From Heracleum sosnowskyi (lineage: Eukaryota; Streptophyta; Magnoliopsida; Apiales; Apiaceae), in contig JAUIZM010000018.1 of the NCBI GenBank assembly GCA_030848705.1, forward strand, positions 992,001 to 1,056,000: 64,000 nucleotides of DNA. Direction: 5' to 3'. The number at the start of each line of letters is the position of its first letter. The first letter of the stretch is position 1. The notes under the pieces were generated by a model. The model saw only the letters and a list, made by a program, of their open reading frames with translations, ran no database searches and had not been told where the DNA came from. Of the stretch, positions 19,699 to 31,887 are shown one piece after another. The translations under genes and the position numbers were made by a program.

Positions 19699-20332
19699 CT
19701 GAGAGCAGTGAACGGTTCAACATATCATACCAGACGAAAGGAAATGTAAGAAGGCGAACAAATTGTTACCAAATCACAGAGGTAACAGATATTTTCAGGT
19801 CCATTTTTTCGTTCATCGTATCATACATTACTTAAACACTGGGACATCTGCCTTGTAAAAAGCTACAGTTTCGTTGCTTATGAGCAAAACAATTTTCACA
19901 ACTTCACAGAAAATTTGATGTTTAGTTTTACTTGACTGAAATTATCAAAATCATCAGGTTAATTTCAAAAATACGTCGTGTATTAACCTCTTTCGTCCTT
20001 CCACTTCAATTTTTTATCATTTGTACTTACCAAGATTTTGTTAGCTTTTTGCCGCAGAACTTCCCCTCACAGCAGGTTCAATTGACCACAGCATTGCCAA
20101 ACTGTCCCTACTCCTTAGTAGTTGATGATATTAACTGCTTCGATAGTTTGTTGAAGACTCCACATTTTCATTGCAAGTTCTCTATTTCTTTTTAAATATC
20201 GGCATTCTATATTAATGTACGCGAATTACTAGTGTTGGAAAGCAGCAGTCTACTTGAAACTATAGATCCGAGCTTTTTCATTTCTCTGGTCCGTTGCTTA
20301 ACATCTTTTGATACACTAGTACCTTTAAGAAC

Positions 20333-21502
20333 CTGTGGCAGAAAGAAACATCAACAAATCAATTTTTTGACTGAGGAAATTAGTTCAAGGCCAATACAGA
20401 AAGATATCAACTAGTACGGACTTGTCAAACGTTATGATACTGAGTCTGTCAGACATGCGATGCTTCATTTGGGCTTAGAAATTAACATTCTATACTTGTC
20501 AAACGTTATGATACCGAGTTCAGCTATACTTAAATGAAGAGCAAGCTGAGGATATCTGAACTAAACTCAAAGGTAGGATGTCTAATTCCAATGCTGGAAC
20601 TAGATAAAGGTTTGTAGATCTTTCTGGTCAGTGGTAACACAGTGCTCCTAACAAAACATTTTATGATCACCTCGATATTTCTATTTACTTTTTGCTAAAC
20701 AGGACAATGTTGAACTTGCTGCTTGGCACACTCGTGACAAAGTCAACTCGATATCTACTACATTAGGCTTCCATAGCGACTGCAACATTGCATCTTTTTT
20801 CTCCAAAAGCTTTTACTATGGATTAATCCTTGTTTTCTCCGTCGTTCAACTTCTTCATCTCTTTTTGCATTTTTATCAAAGACAAAGCACCAACATACAG
20901 GTAAATGGTATGGTTCAACTTCTCCTTGGTTGTTGGCTGCTCTGTAAAAAACTATCTACATTCATGGATCGACAAACTTGAATTAGATGTTCTTGTCTAG
21001 AAATTGCAAGTACTGCAAATTTATCAAGCCGGTAATTTCATCTCAACATTTTCTGATTCTTGACGTTGTCAAATTTTTAGACATTCTGATATTTTCGCCA
21101 TTATTTATCGAATCATTCTAACTGATGTATCGACTGGAAGTCAGTAGTTGCAGAACTTTGCAAAATTAGTAGGTCTTGTATTTTTATGCAAGACACATAT
21201 TATGTCACACCTTGTTTCAGCTATATAGATAAAATCTTTAATTCAGATCCACAAAAATCCTAGTTCAGATCGACATACTTGGGTAACTTACTGAGTTTTT
21301 AAGTTTTTATTAATAATAAATCATTATTTTTTTCAGGGATCCAAATTTTTTGTCACAGACCTTCAAAGATTGGCCCTTTTATGTTAACATAAACATTGTT
21401 TTATGTTAGTATATAATTATGGATTAAGCGAAAATTATAGGAAAAGTAGTGACCAATAGATTCATTGTTATTTTTAATCATTTGCGAATTGATATTAAGA
21501 TA
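20333..21502. other. Intergenic, no gene seen
   Basis: AT-rich sequence with many stops in all frames. I see nothing I can name. Confidence 0.4.
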
Positions 21503-21814
21503 TTAAGATAATTTGCTACTCCATTCTCTTTTTTCATCATGTTGAGGTAATGCTGTAGTGACACTAACGCTTGTGGATATGTGATCAGTTATTGTTTTGA
21601 GCTGATTCAGCTTAGCCATTTGATACTCCAAATGCATTTGCTTCCTCTTCTTCTGTCGTCTGGCTGATTCGCGATTTGATATCATCATCCTTTTCCTCTT
21701 CCTCTCATCCATTAGAAGCTTTAGATCTTCTTCGGAACGTGAATTTTGAGGAGGTGCTGTTTCATTAGAGGAGAAAATACAAGGGGGACAAAATAGCAAG
21801 TAGAAGAGCTTCAT
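21503..21814 (-). pseudogene. bZIP transcription factor fragment (group S-like)
   Basis: The 103-residue frame contains SEEDLKLLMDERKRKRMMIS followed by NRESARRQKKRKQMHLEYQM. This is the basic DNA-binding region of a plant bZIP, with the diagnostic Asn-x7-Arg (NRESARRQKKR). Group S1 proteins have DERKRKRM-(L/I)SNRESARRSR at this point, so this copy has an extra Met and QK instead of SR. The zipper should run about 40 residues further but ends after VSVTT in an unrelated tail (ALPQHDEKREWSSKLS). The N-terminus (MKLFYLLFCPPCIF) is not typical either. Probably a truncated or decayed gene. The basic region itself looks intact, so a small bZIP-like protein is not excluded. Confidence 0.6.
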
Positions 21815-22099
21815 GAGAAAAAAAACAACATAACTTGATGAGAGGAGGGACTTGTGATGTAGTTTGAAGGTTAGTTACTTATTTTATAGCCGAAAATCAG
21901 TGATAAGAAAGCAGGGAAAAGGAAAGGTATTGAACACGAAAATATCAGAAAGAGAGAAATAAAGTGAGATTCAAGATATCTATGCAACTACACATATTAG
22001 AACATTGCTCGCAAAGGGAACTTTTGTATAGAAAAATACATCCTCCAGGTAGTGATTACATGACTCAAAAGTTGTATACGATGACCTAAGACTCGATAC

Positions 22100-22510
22100 T
22101 TAGCATGACTCAAAAGTTGTATCGCAATGTGCTCTTTTTTGCAAGAGGTGCTTAACTGCAGAATGTTCTCCAGATAGACTTACAAACAGCTTATTTTTTT
22201 GAAGAACCTGGAAGTCTCTGTAATACATTTCCCTGATTTGTCTGATCTCGTGCCTAGTTTGTAATGCTAAATCATTATTTAAACACACCTTAAATCATAT
22301 CATACTCAAATGTGAAACTAATGCAAGCAAAATAGCATTAAACACTCTGTATCTCCTCTGCATATTATACATTTGACACAAATCATCGTACGTAGCTAAA
22401 CTCTTAAACTTGAATTCTCCACTGATAATGTTAAACGAAGCTAGTTGTCCACAAGGAGAAACAATGTAGAAAATCCCATTAATGTACACAGTATGGCAAA
22501 AGAAATTCAC
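22100..22510 (-). pseudogene. F-box/kelch-like gene debris
   Basis: Two minus-strand pieces in different frames. 22295-22510 reads VYINGIFYIVSPCGQLASFN then IISGEFKFKSL, the pattern of plant F-box-associated (kelch-like) domains, where a hydrophobic NG-x-(F/L)Y strand is followed by G-x-(L/I)-x-x-F. 22100-22288 reads RHEIRQIREMYYRDFQVLQK with no clear family. There is no F-box and no continuous gene, so this is most likely a relic. Confidence 0.35.
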
Positions 22511-23056
22511 GAAATTGTCACTCTAGAAAACTATCTTGGGGTCTAGTTTTAGCAAATTATCCCACTAAAACTTTTGTTTATCGAAGTAGTGCAGTTAGGA
22601 CTTGAAGATGGTTCAAACAGGTGTCTAATGAACTGCTAAAAGTTGGAAGAAAACTATTAAAACTTAGTAACTTACTAACCATGGCAATGATTTTGATGTA
22701 TCGGTCGGATGAATCGAGCACCATGTCCTGGATACTGCATGAAAACAAGCTTGACATGGAGGACTGAGGTTGCTCATGATTTCTTCTAATAAATTTTCAT
22801 CAAGTTCAGACCACAAAACTTTATTATCTTTGCACAAATCAAATGAAATAATAAAGCCATTACAGTAGAGAAAAAATCTTGATAAAATTATGCTAGAAAA
22901 CTCTTATGTAAAGCTGAAACAGAATCTTACAAGATGTAGCAAGTACAAGACTACAAGCATACAAACACTTGCATGAAAATTACTAGAATGCAAACAACAG
23001 GACAAGATTATAACGCCTCTGAAGAATTCTCAAACATACAACTCCGTCCGAGTAAA

Positions 23057-23720
23057 TTAGGGACAAGACAACAGGACACCTCCAATGCAGCCAACGGCAA
23101 GGTTTGTAACCATAGTTCCAAAAGTTTTCTGAATCTCTTGCATCTTCTCACTACGAAGAGTCTGTAAATCTTGCAATTTACTTTTGGTATCATCGATGCA
23201 CACAGATTTATATACCAGCAGTTTTGTTGGATCAGTCAAAGGCTTCTGTAGCACTACATTTTGAGATGTCACAGAAGCTACTCTTGTAGGAGGATTCATG
23301 TTGTTCTGATGGGAAAAAAAAGAAAAATTGGTGAAAAGTATCTCACTGAGAGTAAAGCATATTCATATAATTAATCAAGTTCACAAAATTTTTGGACTGT
23401 ACAGAAGTTTAACACTAACATACCAACCATTTCATGCTCTTGTCCCCCACCCGAAGACAATAACACGAAGGAGATATACCTAGTAAGACTGATAAATGGT
23501 ACATGCACTGTCACTGCCTACAAAGAATAAGACAAGAAATGCACCAGCTACAGAGTTACAGAGAAGGATAAAAATTAACAATTCTGCAAATACCTGGGGC
23601 AATGTTGTGATAATGGTGGCTGTTGGAGAGGCACCAAGTAAGTAGCTTCTTAAATTGCTAGATATAAGTGCTTCTTCACAACCATGTGGTAGTTTCACAC
23701 ACTCAAATCATGTTCAAAAT
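23057..23720 (-). CDS. Last two exons of an unidentified gene with a hydrophobic tail
   Basis: On the minus strand, codons ending ASPTATIITTLPQ (about 23700-23593) are followed by a donor CAG|GTATTT. An acceptor CCCATCAG at about 23308 then opens a 250-base exon (NNMNPPTRVASVTSQNVVLQ to the stop at 23057-23059). The C-terminal part has a charged, coil-like stretch (SKLQDLQTLRSEKMQEIQKT) and ends in a hydrophobic segment (MVTNLAVGCIGGVLLSCP), suggesting a tail-anchored membrane protein. I do not recognise the family. Upstream exons are not clear, and an LTR-like segment may have replaced them. Confidence 0.35.
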
Positions 23721-24129
23721 GAATTGTAGTTTAGATCTGTTGGGTATAATAACTAAACTACACAGCAACAATAGGGCAGTTATATATATTTTGTATTAAC
23801 AAGAACATGCAAATGTACCAATAAACGAAACAAACACAAAGGTCGAAACAATAAAATAATCAGAGACTGTAAATTAATAAGATAAGAAAGAACACTTATC
23901 TATCAGGAGCTTTAACAAATTCTGAAAGATAAATAACAGCTGAGTCGCCAAGCCTTAGAGAAGTCTTGACTGTTCTTGAAGAGATTATTGCCCCACTTAC
24001 GCTGTGTTGGGTTGCAGCAATATCACTTCCAGGATAAAACAGCTCAGATCAATCCACTCACAGTAATGGCAATGATCAACAGCGAACAGTACCTCACTTC
24101 GCCCAAGAACTATGTATGCTGTATGTGTT

Positions 24130-24420
24130 GAGAGAAAACAGAGAAGAATAATAGTTGCTAGGCCGGGTTTTCCGAGTTACGTATATCTTTCTTTGTCCAA
24201 CGTTATATTTTGTATATATAAAAATACAAAATAAAACGTAACAGACCAAATATTGTAACTGAAAATATGACATTTAATACCAAATATTCTGATTTAATTA
24301 CCATAACAGTTGTCATCAGTATTTAATATCAGTTACAGCTCAGTCAGGATTTCCTGGTCCATCAGGATTTGATCATCATCAGTACTCCAAGCCATCATGA
24401 CTTGCTGTCCGTCAGGAGTG
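24130..24420 (-). repeat. LTR-like fragment sharing the motif of element C
   Basis: The segment contains several CAGGAT/CATCAGTA motifs (TCAGTCAGGATTTCC, CATCAGGATTTGATC, CATCATCAGTACT at 24333-24390) like those in the LTR of element C. On the minus strand a TATA-like TTTATATATAC lies near 24216-24228. No terminal TG...CA boundaries or primer-binding site are evident, so this is a suspected relic only. Confidence 0.3.
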
Positions 24421-24764
24421 GCATGAGTACATGACTGACCAGCGGCGGCGCGCGTGTGTGTGTGTGCGCGTGAGGCACATACCAACACCATGCACACCCA
24501 CATGCCTTAGTAGTTGTACACTACTCTTGCACATGGTTCTATATAAACCCACCAACCTCTCATTACCATTTCTATGTGGGATACAAGTTATTTCAATATA
24601 ACCACCCACATAACCCATTTCAAGCAACCTATTTTAACTCAATTTATTTATGGATTCCACTAAGAAAATGTCTTAGATCCAAACATGAAAGTTTAAGTCC
24701 TCATAACAAGGAACAACCTCCAATCATTAGTTTCCGGAAATTCCATCAAGAACATATTTAAAAT
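24421..24764. other. Promoter-like stretch, no gene
   Basis: A GT/GC-rich simple stretch (GCGGCGGCGCGCGTGTGTGTGTG, split at about 24444-24470) and a TATA-like CTATATAAACCC at 24539-24550 lie 215 bp upstream of a small plus-strand ORF. Nothing else is evident. Confidence 0.3.
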
Positions 24765-25049
24765 ATGACTCAAACTTTCCATTTTCTAACAAGATCTGCT
24801 ATTGAGGCGTTAGAAGACGAAGGAAGATTTCCTAATGCTGCTAAACGGATGAGAGTTGACCTGGATGAGGCTGTTTCGAAGAATATGTCGATGAAAAGGT
24901 GGTTAGAAGTGGCTACTCGTGCTAAAGTGGAGGAAAGGAAAGCGCAGGAGAATATCGCTTTGGTCTCAGGTGCTAGCTCTAGTAATGAGGCAGGTGTCTC
25001 TGATGAAGGGGAGGGTTTGCTTAGTTTATCTGAAGTGATTGCTCTTTAG
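24765..25049 (+). CDS. Small hypothetical ORF, 94 residues
   Basis: ATG-initiated frame (MTQTFHFLTRSAIEALEDEG) rich in charged residues, with a helical central part (KRMRVDLDEAVSKNMSMKRW) and a Ser/Glu-rich C-terminus. A TATA-like sequence lies 215 bp upstream. I see no known domain. It could be a fragment of a transposon protein or a chance ORF. Confidence 0.3.
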   Translation: MTQTFHFLTRSAIEALEDEGRFPNAAKRMRVDLDEAVSKNMSMKRWLEVATRAKVEERKAQENIALVSGASSSNEAGVSDEGEGLLSLSEVIAL

Positions 25050-25947
25050 GCTCAGTATGAAGATTTCAGAGGCAGTTTAATGTGATGGAGTTTGTGATGT
25101 GGGCTTCTTCAGTATGTGGTTGTTGCAGTGGTCAGTTGTTTTGTCTGAACCATGAAACATCGAGGTGATCATTGGCCGAGCTAGACCACGCAGTGAGTTC
25201 AACATTGTGTTACTACTTGCAAACCTTAATTATCAAGTTCTAGTTTGGAATTACATATTATGTGAAACAAAGATAAAGATTTTGCTATCATTAAATAATT
25301 GGCTGAGCTGTTGATGTCTAGCTCTGTTAATCGCCACTTCTTAGTTTTCTTAAAATCCTAATAGATTTTATGGATGGAGAATGCCGCTATCAAAGTTAAT
25401 GTACATGAGTTTTACACTGATCAACCATTTCCAAATGAAAAATAAGTCAAGGATTGGGGTTGTGATTCGGAATACAGAGGCGAATTAGTTAGATTGTATG
25501 TCTGATTAGAGCCTACTTGGATGATTGTGAGGAGGTGGAACTTGAGACTGACAATGTAGTAGCCTACAGGATTCAATGATAGATGGTGTTCTTCCTCAAG
25601 TTTTACATGGCTATAGTTCTGTGTTACTAGTGTTATTGGGCTGGGCTTCCTATGTACCTTTCCAATTTTTACTATCAATGCTATTTTTCATTGGTTCTCA
25701 ATAAATATGTAATTGTGTTATATGTAGTTTTCTTTTGTAGTGTACGTCTGTATTGTATTTGTCAAGGATTATATATTTTGTAGTCTCAAGTCTCAACTCA
25801 TAAGGATCCTAACGAGCATGCTCACATCAATGTTGAGCACTTTGCAAATTCCACAAAATATTGATCCAAATATTAGTACAAAAAAAACTTTTAGCGCCTA
25901 TAGCGTCGGCCAATTGGACAACGCCAATACTACTAAATCCGTGTCAC
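25050..25947. other. Intergenic, no gene seen
   Basis: AT-rich sequence with no open frame that has family features. Confidence 0.4.
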
Positions 25948-26170
<223 letters not shown>

Positions 26171-26944
26171 TCTATTACTATTATATAAGCAAACTATCAT
26201 TTATTTAGTTGGTTGATAGTTTGGTACTCTAAATCACAACCGTTAGATATAAATATAGATAAAGGAAAACCGTTGGATATAATGTAAAGTAAATATTACT
26301 CTTTTATATCTAATATACTTGCACGAGTTCAAGTTTCGAATTCCATCAACAACATATTATTATTAAATATTTATATTATCTATTTTTCTAAAGTACGTTC
26401 AGAAGTTCAAGATTCTATTCCCATTTACAACATATTAATAATTTTTATTATCAAAATACAAACAAATGCTTAGAATAACATCGTACATATATTATTATAT
26501 TTTATTATATTTTATAATTTATATTTCTACTGATAAAATCATATAAATCATATAAATCAATATATAGATAATAAGATTAAAACAAACTAAAATTCATCCA
26601 TGTTATAAGCTAGTAAGGTTGTAATTCGAATCGGGTAGCTCGCGAGCTCGCCCGCCTCGAACTCGTTTAACAGGGCTCGGCTCGACTCGAACTCATTAAC
26701 GAGCCGAGCTCGAACACAAGACCGGGCTCGTTTAACTAAACGAGCCGGCTCGACTCGACTCGTGAAATTAAACGAGCCGAGTTCGAGCAGAAGATTAGGC
26801 TCGTTTAATTGTAATTTTACACGAGTCGACTCGTTTAAATAGGCTCGTTTAACTAAACATGTATATTATTAACCAACACATGTATGTAGGTTATTAACCA
26901 ACATAGGTATGTGTACAATAAGTCGATTTTTTGGAATGCCCACG
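26171..26944. repeat. AT-rich spacer with GAGCTCG/ACGAGCC repeat block
   Basis: The block 26632-26860 is built of CTCGTTTAACTAAACGAGCC-type palindromes and GAGCTCG/GACTCGACTCG units, rare CG-rich DNA in an AT-rich setting. Similar blocks occur in terminal parts of plant transposons, but no ends are visible here. There is no coding sequence. Confidence 0.5.
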
Positions 26945-27098
26945 CAGGGGCGGACCCTGGATTTGAAATCTACTTGGGCTGGAATAATTTTTTTTTCGCG
27001 AACTTAATAAAAAGGATAAATGACCAAACTAGCATAAGAATATGTCATAAAACAGATAATAAGCGTACATGTAAACTGGAAAACAAGATTTACTTACA

Positions 27099-27578
27099 TC
27101 ATTTGAGTTGTACTCGACGATTCTTTTGAGCATAAAATTCATCTATCACTTCATCTATATCAATATCTTCAGCAAACTCCCTTTCAACGTTGATAAGCAT
27201 AGAATCTCTCAAATATTCATCCCCCATTTTATTTCGAAGTTCGGTCTTCAATAATTTCATAGCTGAAAAAACTCTTTCTGTAGTTGCTGTAGAAACATGG
27301 AGAGTTAACACAAGACAAATCAACCTATAAATCAAATTGTAGTGTTCTGCCTTTCCTGTATCAACTAGTTGTACACATAACTCAGAAAGAGTAGACAAAC
27401 TCTGAAATTTAGCATGTTTAACCACATCAATCTTGTAATGATCAAGTTGGAGTTGAAGATGGTACATATCTTGTTGACTAAAATCAGCAGGATAAAAGGT
27501 ACTTGCAAGAGTACAAATCTGCTCCTTGTCAAACAAACCAAAATTATTCTTCGGTTCTAAAGATGAACTTAATCTCAA
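27099..27578 (-). pseudogene. hAT transposase, C-terminal dimerisation domain
   Basis: 159 residues on the minus strand, including FGLFDKEQICTLASTFYPAD and the hAT dimerisation signature LVLTLHVSTATTERVFSAMK followed by LLKTELRNKMGDEYLRDSML. In the family this domain mediates transposase oligomerisation and lies at the C-terminus. It continues the 27653-29461 frame after two frame changes around 27575-27690 and is therefore separated from the catalytic part. A C-terminal Asp/Glu-rich tail (EFAEDIDIDEVIDEFYAQKN) is normal for this subfamily. Confidence 0.85.
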
Positions 27579-27652
27579 AAGCTAAATCTGGTACAGTAAT
27601 TCCATTCTTTTCACATACCGATATGACATAATGCAAAAGAACATCAAAACCA

Positions 27653-29461
27653 TCATCTCTCAAAGATTGTAGCAATTGTTGTTGCAACTAAATCCATGGC
27701 ATTCAAGATATCAATTGATTTACTTTGTAAAGCTCGGCAAAGCAAATCAGTAATGCCCATGATTTTATGCATCAAGTATAACACAAATAAAAACTTAAAT
27801 GATTTTAGTGCCTTTATAGTACCTCTAGCTTCTCCACGTTGAGCACTCGAATTAGTACTACAATTATTTATGCTTTCCAACACAATAATTATTGAACCAT
27901 ACTTATCAACCAAGCTACAAACACTGTTAAAGTGAGAGCTCCACCTGGTAGATCCAGCTCGTTGCAAATTTCCAATCTGATTAAGTCCCCTACTAGTCTC
28001 GCGTTCTCCACTAGCCACAGAATGATCAACCTCAATGCCATGTGCAGTTTGTAACTCTGAGAGACGTTTAGAAGAACCACTAACAATATTGACAACATTA
28101 GCCAATATAGAAAAGAATTCCCAAACATAATCTTGTTTCTCAGCAGCCCCAACCAATGCTAGATGTAAACGGTGAGCAAAACAATGTACATAATAGGCAT
28201 ATGGGCAATCTCTAAGAAACAAAGCCTGTAAGCCATTAAACGCACCACGCATATTACTAGCACCATCATATCCTTGACCTCTCATATTCTGAATGCTTAA
28301 GTTATTCTGTGTGAGAACATCAGATAATTCTTTCTTAAGAGTTAATGATGTTGTATCAAGCACATTAACAATATCAAAAAAACGCTCACGTATAACACCA
28401 TAAACATCAACAAATTGTAACACAATAGCTATTTGTTCTTTTTGTGATGCATCTAATGCGTCATCAACTAAAATGCAGAAATTAGAATCTCCTATCTCAT
28501 TACGGATTTTATTTCTTACTTTAGAAGCAAAGATATGTAAAATATCTTTTTGCACTTTTGGAGAAGTGTAAGTAGCATTTTTTGGTGCATTTTCCAAAAC
28601 AACATTTGAAATATCAGGACTCAATCTTCCAAAAGTTTTGACTATCTCAATAAGATTACCTCTGTTACGAGAAGTGGATGATTCATCATGACCCCGTAAC
28701 GCACATGCTTGTAAACTCAAATATCGAACACCCTCTATAGTAGCTCTCAAACGCAGCCTATTCTTCTTTACCTCTTCCAAAGATTGACAGTTAATGACCT
28801 TGTCAATATGTCTTGTAACATTCTTCAACCCTTCATAAGATTTGATTGCCTTTTTATGTGGTGAATTAGAGGTTCCAATATGGACCAAGAAAGCACATCT
28901 CTCATTATCATTAACTCTTTTCCAACTCTTGAATCCATCAATAGTAAATGCATGTTGTGAAGATGCATCACTTTCAAATAAATAACATGGAAAACAGAAA
29001 GCTGCATCTTTCGAAACTGAGTACTCTAGCCACTTGAATGTGTTGAACCAAGATGCTTGAAACCGGCGACGTTGAGTTCCAAACTCAGTAGCTGGATATT
29101 GGTCTCTACGCAGTTGAGGTTGACATGGTCCCAATCTAATGTATTCACGTCTAATGTCATCACGAACATTAGGTGGATACTTCCAAATTGGACGACGAAG
29201 ACCTGGATCACGTTCAAGGGATGCAAGATCAAATTCTGAAGTATCACTAGGAGTAGAAATACCACTGGAAGTAGCTGTAGGAGTAGCAGTACCACTGGAA
29301 GTAGCTGTAGGAGTAGCACTAGGAGTATGTGTAGGAGTAACAGCACTATGAACATGTGTAGGAGTAGCATCACTAGGAGTAGGTGTAGGGGTAGCCATAC
29401 CACTAGAAAAATAGGAGAACAATGTCTTTCTCTTTTTATCTTGACTCCTGCATAAAACCAA
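27653..29461 (-). pseudogene. hAT transposase, TTF-type zinc finger and DUF4371 part
   Basis: A 602-residue minus-strand frame. The N-terminus has a TPTATSSG-type repeat encoded by a degenerate minisatellite (29230-29395). A TTF-type zinc finger region follows (RRFQASWFNTFKWLEYSVSK, then DAAFCFPCYLF, about residues 120-170), then the catalytic DUF4371/RNase-H-like core (ILVDDALDASQKEQIAIVLQ near 330; GQGYDGASNMRGAFNGLQAL near 395; YVHCFAHRLHLALVG near 425). The frame ends at a TGA after TIFER, where a one-base shift would continue into LRDDGFDVLLHYV. The likely true start is MATPTPTPSD; the upstream codons follow an acceptor-like TTTTATGCAG. It is inactive as it stands. Confidence 0.85.
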
Positions 29462-29814
29462 ATTTAATTAATTGAAAGATATAATATATGCAACAAAGTT
29501 GTAAATACAATCATACTACTAAGTTAGCACTTCGGAATTTAGCCCAATATAACAAATTAACAATATAACTTTCACTTCAATCAGTTATAATAATTCTGCA
29601 ATTAAAGTAGATTTTATTATTTTCTTTATGAAATAAAAAATTTCAGTTATAATAATTCTGCAATTATAATAATTCTTCAATTAAAGTAGATTTCAGTTAT
29701 AGCTTTTCATTCTTTTAGTTTTATTATTTTCTTTTTGAAAACCCGTGGCTTGATTTTCAAGTAGATTTAAAGTTTCTCATTATTTCCAGCAAGCGAATAA
29801 TACTCCATATATAT

Positions 29815-30375
29815 TGTTAGTTCAGGATTCAATGATTGTCAGGATCTAGACTCATCTGATCAGGATTGCTGACGTCATCAGTATTGCATGGTTATCAGTA
29901 TTTGATCAAGCGTCAGAATCAGGATGTATATCAGGGCTGGGATCAGGATTGATCATCAGGACTAGAAGCTGATCAGGATTCCTACTTCGAGTTATATTTG
30001 GAGTCTAGTTAAACATGGAAGTTTATTTTGTCAGTTCCTGGTTTGTAGTAATGAAGCTATCGATTAAGGATAGGTTTCAATCTTTGTAATTGATTAGGAC
30101 TTATCTTGTAATTGATAGAGAAGCTGTGTAGTATATAAACACAGGTTTAGGTTTCGATTTGAGAGAGCTCAGATAATCGATCACACACACGAGTATTGTG
30201 TAATCTAGCAGCTCTCAAGAACACAGAATTTCTTGAGAGAGTTTGTAACAGTTTTATATCAGATTTAATAAAGCTGTTATCTTTCTTTCATATTTGTGAT
30301 ATATACTTTACTAAGTCGAGAATCTTATACAATTGTATTCAACCCCCTTATACAATTGTTTATTACTAGGCAACA
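29815..30375 (+). repeat. 5' LTR of element C
   Basis: 561 bp, TGTTAGTTCAGGATTC to GGCAACA. The first 170 bp contain about seven CAGGAT motifs and CATCAGTA/TATCAGTA relatives. TATA-like GTATATAAACAC lies at 30130-30141. Ends agree with the primer-binding site that follows. Confidence 0.88.
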
Positions 30376-30377
30376 AT

Positions 30378-30389
30378 TGGTATCAGAGC
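30378..30389 (+). other. tRNA-iMet primer-binding site, element C
   Basis: TGGTATCAGAGC, a perfect match to the usual plant copia sequence. Confidence 0.9.
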
Positions 30390-30424
30390 AAACTGATTTA
30401 AATTTGAATCAGATACGATCTAAG

Positions 30425-31284
30425 ATGTCGACAACGAAGTATGAAAGCATGAAAATTCCCATCCTGAAGAAATCAGAATATTCAACATGGAAGGTTAAGA
30501 TGCTGATGTACCTGGAGGCTATGGATCCTGACTATTTGGACATGATTCATGATGGACCATATGTTCCTACCAAATTCGTAGAACGAACAGAGACTGTACC
30601 TGAACATTACGTGGTCAAGGCTAAAAGTGATTGGACTCCAGAAGAAAAAGCTCATGTACTCAGGGAACCAAAGATAAAGAATATACTACACAATAGTCTT
30701 GATGCTGTCATGTCAAACAGAGTGATTGCATGCAAGTCTGCAAAAGAAATCTGGGATACATTGGAAACTCAGTGTCAGGGATCTGCATCTGTCAAGAAGA
30801 ACAGAAGGACTCTCTTGATTCAAGAATATGAACAATTCGATGCTAGACCAGATGAGAGCCTAACTGATTTATATGATAGATTTCTGACACTCCTTAATGA
30901 TTTATCTTTAGTTGGTAAGGAATATGAAACTGAAGATTCAAACACCAAGTTTCTAAGAGCTTTACCAGAAGAATGGGATACTCAGACCTCGATCATTAGA
31001 CATCAGTATGATCTCAACACTGTGTCTCTTGATGAAGTCTATGGAATGCTAAGAACTCATGATCTTGAAGTTCAACAGAGAAAGAATAAGAAAGGCAGCA
31101 AGGCAAAATCTATTGCTTTGAAGGCAGAGGCTAAATCAAAAGGAAAAGCTGTGGAGGTCTCAAAAAGGAAAACTCAAGTAGCTGAGTCAGATCCTGATGA
31201 CTCATCATCAGATACTGATGGTAATCCTGATGCCAATCCTGATGGTGATTCTTCTGATTCAGACATGGAAGAGATGGTTGCTAT
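30425..31284 (+). pseudogene. gag: Gag of element C, N-terminal part
   Basis: ATG (MSTTKYESMKIPILKKSEYS) is followed by the copia gag core with KEIWDTLETQCQG and FLRALPEEW, then a Lys-rich linker and an acidic Ser/Asp tract containing three GNPD/ANPD-type repeats encoded by the AATCCTGATG motif. The frame is cut at 31284 by element B. It resumes at 42969, after the second copy of the GCTAT duplication. Confidence 0.88.
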
Positions 31285-31824
31285 TGTTAGATATAATTGC
31301 TGACGTTTGTTCATCAGTGTTTAAGTAACAGGTACATATCAGAGTTTATCTAGAAGCCAGTCAGAGTTTGATAAAGTCTGACTGGGTGAAGAGTTTACAT
31401 GGAAGCCGGTCAGAGTTTGTTAAAGTCTGACAGGGTGAAAGTTGACTTAGCTGTCGGTGCAAAGATAAAGATTCTAGAAGCAATATATTCTGAAGATGGA
31501 AAGAAGCAGAATATATTGATACAGCTAAGGAAACGGAATAGAAGACTGAAGCAATTCTAATTGATTACAAATTGTATAGCTAATTTGTAGGAGTATCAAT
31601 TAGAGATTGATTGTAACTGTGTACTATATAAACACAGATAGGTTATCCCTAGAAGGGATGCGTTCATTGATATATCATTCTTGTAACCTAGAAGCTCTTT
31701 GTGATTCATTAACATCATAAAGAGAGACTGTTAATATAATTACAGTTTTATTGATTCATAAACAGTGTTCTTGATTATTGTTATTCTTATACATACTTGA
31801 TTATATTGTGTATTCGGCCTAACA
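31285..31824 (+). repeat. 5' LTR of element B
   Basis: 540 bp, TGTTAGATATAATTGC to CCTAACA. It has three TCAGAGTTT motifs, two of them in arms TCAGAGTTTG...AAGTCTGAC (31360-31440), and TATA-like ACTATATAAACAC at about 31622. Confidence 0.95.
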
Positions 31825-31826
31825 AT

Positions 31827-31838
31827 TGGTATCAGAGC
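31827..31838 (+). other. tRNA-iMet primer-binding site, element B
   Basis: TGGTATCAGAGC, two bases after the LTR. Confidence 0.9.
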
Positions 31839-31887
31839 CAAGGCTGTTTAATATATACAGTTTTTCGATTCAAACACAGTAATAATC

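Larger units (their letters stand above)
26945..29814 (-). mobile_element. Decayed hAT transposon, right end not in view
   Basis: The left terminus is CAGGGGCGGACCC at 26945, a typical hAT terminal inverted repeat; the 8 bases before it (TGCCCACG) would be the target duplication. The transposase is on the minus strand in two out-of-frame pieces. The matching right end (GGGTCCGCCCCTG-like) is not found before 29815, where element C begins, so C probably inserted inside this transposon. Confidence 0.75.

Noticed and set aside
23941..24020. Exon candidate reading TVKTSLRLGDSAVIYLSEFV on the minus strand
   Set aside because: No clear acceptor or donor, another frame is equally open, and the region may belong to an LTR relic.
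26632..26860. Terminal repeat of the hAT element
   Set aside because: The GAGCTCG/ACGAGCC block lies outside the hAT terminus at 26945 and has no matching partner; kept only as a repeat.
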